Translations under genes and position numbers: made by a program
In this document: piece by piece, positions 5,901-9,400 of the stretch
Layout of the letters: the number at the start of each line of letters is the position of its first letter
How positions within the stretch are numbered: position 1 is the first letter of the stretch
Notes under the pieces: model-generated
Databases searched by the model: none
What the model was told of the DNA's origin: nothing
What the model saw: the letters and a program-made list of their open reading frames with translations, nothing else
Assembly: GCA_964390955.1 (NCBI GenBank)
Contig: CAYMKE010000107.1
Coordinates: 1 to 9,400, forward strand
Reading direction: 5' to 3'
From: CAYMKE01 sp964390955
Lineage (GTDB): Bacteria > Bacteroidota > Bacteroidia > Bacteroidales > JBBRXJ01
DNA length: 9,400 nt

Positions 5901-8900
5901 TTATTCCACTGTTGCTTTTTGTTTTTGATATATTTCAGACAAAGCATCCCATGCTTTATAGATATCTGTGATGTTATTGAAAGATAACGTCAGCTTATTA
6001 TTTTTTTCTTCCAGGTTATATTTTTTATGATCTTTTTGAATATTCTCCAGTATATTTTTGAATACAGGCGATTGATAATATGGAGATTCCTGGTCAGTCA
6101 CAAAGTATGCGATCATGTGTCTGTTTTTCAGGATTAGTTTTTCAAATCCCAAATCCATGGCCAGCCATCGTAAACGGACCACTTCAAGCAGGTCTTTTGA
6201 AGGGGGCGGGAGTTTTCCAAAACGGTCTGTTAATTCATGCTCAAATGTTTGCAGTTCTTCTTCTTGTTTCATGTTATCGAGTTTCCTGTAAAGATGGATC
6301 CGTTCTGTTGCATTGCTGATATAGTGGTCGGGAAACAGCAGTTCCATATCTGTAACAATTTGGCAGTCATTTACAAATTTCATAGAGTCAAAGTCTGTTT
6401 CCTGTTTGTTGATATTTTTGTTTTCATCGTTAAAAACATCTTTGTATTCATTTTGTTTTAGTTCATGGAGAGCTTCGTCCAGGATGCGGTGATATGTTTC
6501 AAAGCCAATATCAGAGATAAATCCACTTTGTTTCCTTCCCAGGAGGTTTCCGGCTCCTCTTTTGTCCAAATCCTTCATGGTGATGTTGAATCCTCTACCC
6601 AATTCAGAAAAGCTCTCTATGGCTTTGAGCCTTCTCCTGGCGGGTGCAGGCAGGGTGGCAAGCGGCGGCGCCAATAGATAACAATATGCTTTTTTATTTG
6701 AACGGCCCACTCTTCCTCTGAGTTGATGCAAATCGCTTACCCCAAAATTTTGTGCATTGTTAATAATAATTGTGTTGGCATTCGGGATATCAAGTCCATT
6801 TTCAATGATCGTGGTAGCGATTAATACATCATAATCTCCATTGATGAAATCGAGAATGATATTTTCAAGCTCTGCCGGTTTCATCTGTCCGTGGGCAATG
6901 GCAGTTCGTATATCAGGACAAACTTTTTGAATATATTGTTCAATGCCTTTGATGTTATGCACCCAGTTATGAATAAAAAACACTTGTCCGTTCCGGCTTG
7001 TCTCATAATAAATGGCTTCCCTGATGGTTTCTTCATTAAAAGAGTAAAGTCCGGTGATGATCGGATGCCGGTTTGGAGGAGGTGTATAAATAACCGAAAG
7101 GTCTCTTGCCCCCATTAAGGAAAACTGGAGGGTCCTGGGAATGGGGGTGGCTGTTAACGTAAGTGTATCTACATTTAACTTGATTTTTTTTAATTTTTCT
7201 TTTACTGTTACTCCGAATTTTTGTTCTTCGTCAATGATCAACAGTCCCAGGTCTTTAAATTGAATGTCGTTACTGATGATGCGGTGTGTGCCTATGATGA
7301 TGTCAATTTTCCCATTTTTAATGTTTTCAATGGTTTGTTTTTGATCTTTTGTTGTTTTCAGCCGTGAAATAAAGTCGATATTGCATGGAAAATCCTTTAA
7401 TCGCTCAGTAAATGTGTTGTGATGCTGGAGTGCCAGGATGGTTGTTGGCACCAACACAGCTACTTGTTTGCTGTTTGCTACGGCTTTAAATGCGGCCCTG
7501 ATGGCCACTTCTGTTTTTCCAAACCCTACATCACCGCATACCAGAAAATCCATTGGGATCTGTGATTCCATGGCTTCTTTTATACTGTTTGTTGTTTTAT
7601 GCTGATCAGGAGTGTCTTCATAAATAAAGGATGCTTCCAGCTCTTTTTGCAGGTAGGAGTCCGGGGAGAATGCAAATCCTTTTTTTTGTTTCCGCAGAGC
7701 ATAGAGTTGGATTAATTCCCTGGCTATGTCTTTTACTTTTTGTTTGGTTTTTTGTTTGAGGGCCTGCCAGGCTCCGCTTCCTAATTTATAGATTTTTGGC
7801 GGTTCGCCTTCTTTTCCTTTGTACTTTGAAATTTTATGTAATGCATGGATGCTCACAAACAGGGAGTCATTGTCTTTGTAGATAAGCTTAACTGCTTCCT
7901 GCTGTTTTCCGTTATTGTCAATTTTTTGCAGTCCGCCGAATGTACCAATGCCATGGTCAGTATGTACTACATAATCACCTGGATGTAAGTCGCTCAGCTC
8001 ACGGATGGTTAACGATTCCTTTTTAGAAAAACCATGTTTTAATCCCGACCGGTAATACCGTCCAAATATTTGATGGTCGGTATAACAACATATTTTTGCA
8101 TCATTGTCTATAAATCCTTCATGAAGAGTATCAAGCAATGGTTCGAAATGTACATCATGGTTTATATCCTGAAAAATGGCATTCAGGCGTTCAATTTGTT
8201 TTTGATTATTGGAAAGGATGATATTTTGATATTTTTTTTCTTCATTTTCTTTTAAATTATTGCCCAGCATTTCAAAGTTTTTATTGAATGCTGGTTGTGG
8301 TTTGGTATCGAACTCAATGGTATGTTCGGGTAAATAGTAAAAAGGAAGGTTGTATTCAATGACAGGAAACCCTGCCAATTTATTTAAAAACTCGTCACTA
8401 TGGTCAAATGCAATCGGATCATTTTCATCTTTTCTGTGCTGTAAGCCAACCTCATATACAGAATTGACTTTTTGTTTCAGTATTCCTGCTTCTTTTATCC
8501 AAAACAATGTTTTTTCCGGAATCATTTCAAGGAATGATTGTTTTTCTTCTTTGATGGAATGTATATCAGGCAATATTGAAATGTTGTTTAACTTGTCTTT
8601 AGACAACTGACTTTCAATGTCAAAAGATCTGATGGATTCGATTTCATCACCAAACAGGTCAATGCGAAAGGGCAATTCAGATGAAAATGAAAATATATCA
8701 ACGATGCTCCCTCTCACGGAGAATTGGCCGGGTTCGTATACAAAATCAACACGTTCAAAATTAAACCGCGCCATCAATTCCATGATTTCATCCAGAGAGA
8801 TTTCGTTTCCGGTAGATAAATTTAATGTTTTCTGCTTTAATGTATCCTGAGTAATTACCCTTTCAACAATGGCTTCGGGATAGGTGACAATGATGTATGG

Positions 8901-9245
8901 ACGGTGTTCCTGAATCGCATCCATCACTTCGGTACGCAATTGGATATTGGCTTTATCGATTTGATTGTATTTTAGAGCATTTTTATAGGATGAGGGGAAC
9001 AAAAAAACCGGGGTTTCTTTATGCAGCTTGCTGATGTCATTTAGAAAATAAGCAGCTTCTTCTTTGTCGGGCAAAATAAAAAAGGTTATGCCATCTTTAT
9101 TATGACATAAAGCTCCTGCAATTGCGTCAAATGACCCTTTAATACCATTTACCTGTATTTTTTGTTTGTCTTGATCAAGAAGTTTTTGCAGCTCAAGTAT
9201 TTTCGGATGCTGTGATAATGTATTTTTTAATTCTTTAAAATTCAA
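5901..9245 (-). CDS. mfd: Mfd, transcription-repair coupling factor
   Basis: This 1114-residue protein has the full length of Mfd, the ATP-driven translocase that removes RNA polymerase stalled at DNA damage and recruits UvrA. The N-terminal UvrB-like region (about 1-330) includes EPGQFSVRGSIVDIF (171-185). The RNA-polymerase-interacting domain begins near 415 with PGDYVVHTDHGIGTF. The RecG-like motor carries Walker A GDVGFGKTE (571-579), DEEQ (672-675), TATPIPRTL (698-706), ATTIIENGLDIP (810-821) and QLRGRVGRS (841-849). The C-terminal regulatory domain (about 950-1090) is present. The start appears to be TTG at 9245-9243: the reading MNFKELKN...HP matches the usual N-terminus of Bacteroidota Mfd. 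No ATG, GTG or other TTG exists in frame between it and the upstream stop (TAA, 11 codons before). Together with umuDC and SRAP this makes the window rich in damage-tolerance genes, though mfd is not in their operon. Confidence 0.97.
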   Translation of the reverse strand: MNFKELKNTLSQHPKILELQKLLDQDKQKIQVNGIKGSFDAIAGALCHNKDGITFFILPDKEEAAYFLNDISKLHKETPVFLFPSSYKNALKYNQIDKANIQLRTEVMDAIQEHRPYIIVTYPEAIVERVITQDTLKQKTLNLSTGNEISLDEIMELMARFNFERVDFVYEPGQFSVRGSIVDIFSFSSELPFRIDLFGDEIESIRSFDIESQLSKDKLNNISILPDIHSIKEEKQSFLEMIPEKTLFWIKEAGILKQKVNSVYEVGLQHRKDENDPIAFDHSDEFLNKLAGFPVIEYNLPFYYLPEHTIEFDTKPQPAFNKNFEMLGNNLKENEEKKYQNIILSNNQKQIERLNAIFQDINHDVHFEPLLDTLHEGFIDNDAKICCYTDHQIFGRYYRSGLKHGFSKKESLTIRELSDLHPGDYVVHTDHGIGTFGGLQKIDNNGKQQEAVKLIYKDNDSLFVSIHALHKISKYKGKEGEPPKIYKLGSGAWQALKQKTKQKVKDIARELIQLYALRKQKKGFAFSPDSYLQKELEASFIYEDTPDQHKTTNSIKEAMESQIPMDFLVCGDVGFGKTEVAIRAAFKAVANSKQVAVLVPTTILALQHHNTFTERLKDFPCNIDFISRLKTTKDQKQTIENIKNGKIDIIIGTHRIISNDIQFKDLGLLIIDEEQKFGVTVKEKLKKIKLNVDTLTLTATPIPRTLQFSLMGARDLSVIYTPPPNRHPIITGLYSFNEETIREAIYYETSRNGQVFFIHNWVHNIKGIEQYIQKVCPDIRTAIAHGQMKPAELENIILDFINGDYDVLIATTIIENGLDIPNANTIIINNAQNFGVSDLHQLRGRVGRSNKKAYCYLLAPPLATLPAPARRRLKAIESFSELGRGFNITMKDLDKRGAGNLLGRKQSGFISDIGFETYHRILDEALHELKQNEYKDVFNDENKNINKQETDFDSMKFVNDCQIVTDMELLFPDHYISNATERIHLYRKLDNMKQEEELQTFEHELTDRFGKLPPPSKDLLEVVRLRWLAMDLGFEKLILKNRHMIAYFVTDQESPYYQSPVFKNILENIQKDHKKYNLEEKNNKLTLSFNNITDIYKAWDALSEIYQKQKATVE

Positions 9246-9273
9246 ATCTCTTAATATTTTGATAAGATCAATG

Positions 9274-9304
9274 CAAAATTATATTTTTTTATTTCACGTA
9301 CAAT
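9274..9304 (-). promoter_or_regulatory. Bacteroidota-type promoter of mfd
   Basis: On the minus strand TAATTTTG (9281-9274) matches TAnnTTTG exactly, and ATTG (9304-9301) lies 19 nt upstream, one base from the -33 TTTG. The predicted start of transcription is near 9267, leaving a leader of about 20 nt before the TTG start at 9245. The short A-rich leader is typical of the phylum. Confidence 0.5.
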
Positions 9305-9337
9305 TTAAAAACTTATAAGGATTGTTTTTGGTACATC

Positions 9338-9371
9338 TAATTAGAGTTTGTCTATAAAGTCATATAAAGTC
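9338..9371 (+). repeat. Dispersed intergenic repeat, copy at right edge
   Basis: Positions 9338-9361 begin TAATTAGAGTTTG and continue TCTATAAAGTC, matching the left-edge element (55-31, minus strand) at 21 of 24 positions. The end of the core is duplicated in tandem: ATAAAGTC at 9354-9361 and again at 9364-9371, a 10-bp period, or one helical turn. It lies upstream of the mfd promoter in non-coding DNA. See the copies at 31-55 and 3619-3653. Confidence 0.55.
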
Positions 9372-9400
9372 GCGTAACCAAATTCCAAATATACAAGCAC

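Noticed and set aside
6080..8850. Several 60-86 codon plus-strand frames inside mfd.
   Set aside because: They are antisense shadows of a full-length conserved gene with no recognisable products.

Overview
The window looks like an ordinary chromosomal segment of a member of the Bacteroidota. Three things point there: promoter-like boxes of the Bacteroidota type (TAnnTTTG) in front of several genes, A-rich leaders without clear Shine-Dalgarno sequences before most starts, and Bacteroidota-style DsbD and Mfd proteins. The DNA is moderately AT-rich with strongly AT-rich spacers. I saw no tRNA or rRNA gene, CRISPR array, transposase, phage gene or defence island.

Left end (1-576): this stretch has no convincing protein gene but much regulatory structure. 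On the minus strand there is a well-formed cobalamin riboswitch (aptamer 138-320, closed by a perfect 9-bp stem). It is followed by a hairpin and a strong ribosome-binding sequence, but the only ATG at the right distance is followed at once by TAA. The regulated gene therefore lies beyond the left edge or has been lost. Further left is one copy of a short dispersed repeat (31-55). On the plus side, the umuD upstream region carries three perfect palindromes (392-404, 427-442, 480-494) and a promoter-like box at 527-534.

Centre-left (577-2902, plus strand): a compact three-gene DNA-damage operon, umuD - umuC - SRAP peptidase, in which each stop codon overlaps the next start by one base. UmuD and UmuC would form the translesion polymerase Pol V. 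The SRAP protein is of the YedK/HMCES type that crosslinks covalently to abasic sites in single-stranded DNA, a lesion that translesion synthesis would also meet. The three products plausibly act on the same stalled forks.

Centre (2903-3664): the convergent region holds a decayed, 5'-truncated N-acylglucosamine 2-epimerase/cellobiose 2-epimerase-family gene on the minus strand. It is interrupted by in-frame TGA codons, and its truncated end coincides with two further copies of the dispersed repeat core.

Right (3665-9245, minus strand): dsbD (thiol:disulfide interchange protein) and, upstream of it, mfd (transcription-repair coupling factor), each with its own promoter-like box. mfd appears to start at TTG. 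The right edge (9246-9400) holds the mfd promoter region and another copy of the dispersed repeat, inverted relative to the one at the left edge.

The genes are known families. What deserves a second look is the dispersed repeat family, the riboswitch with no visible target, the perfect palindrome in front of umuDC, and the decayed epimerase.
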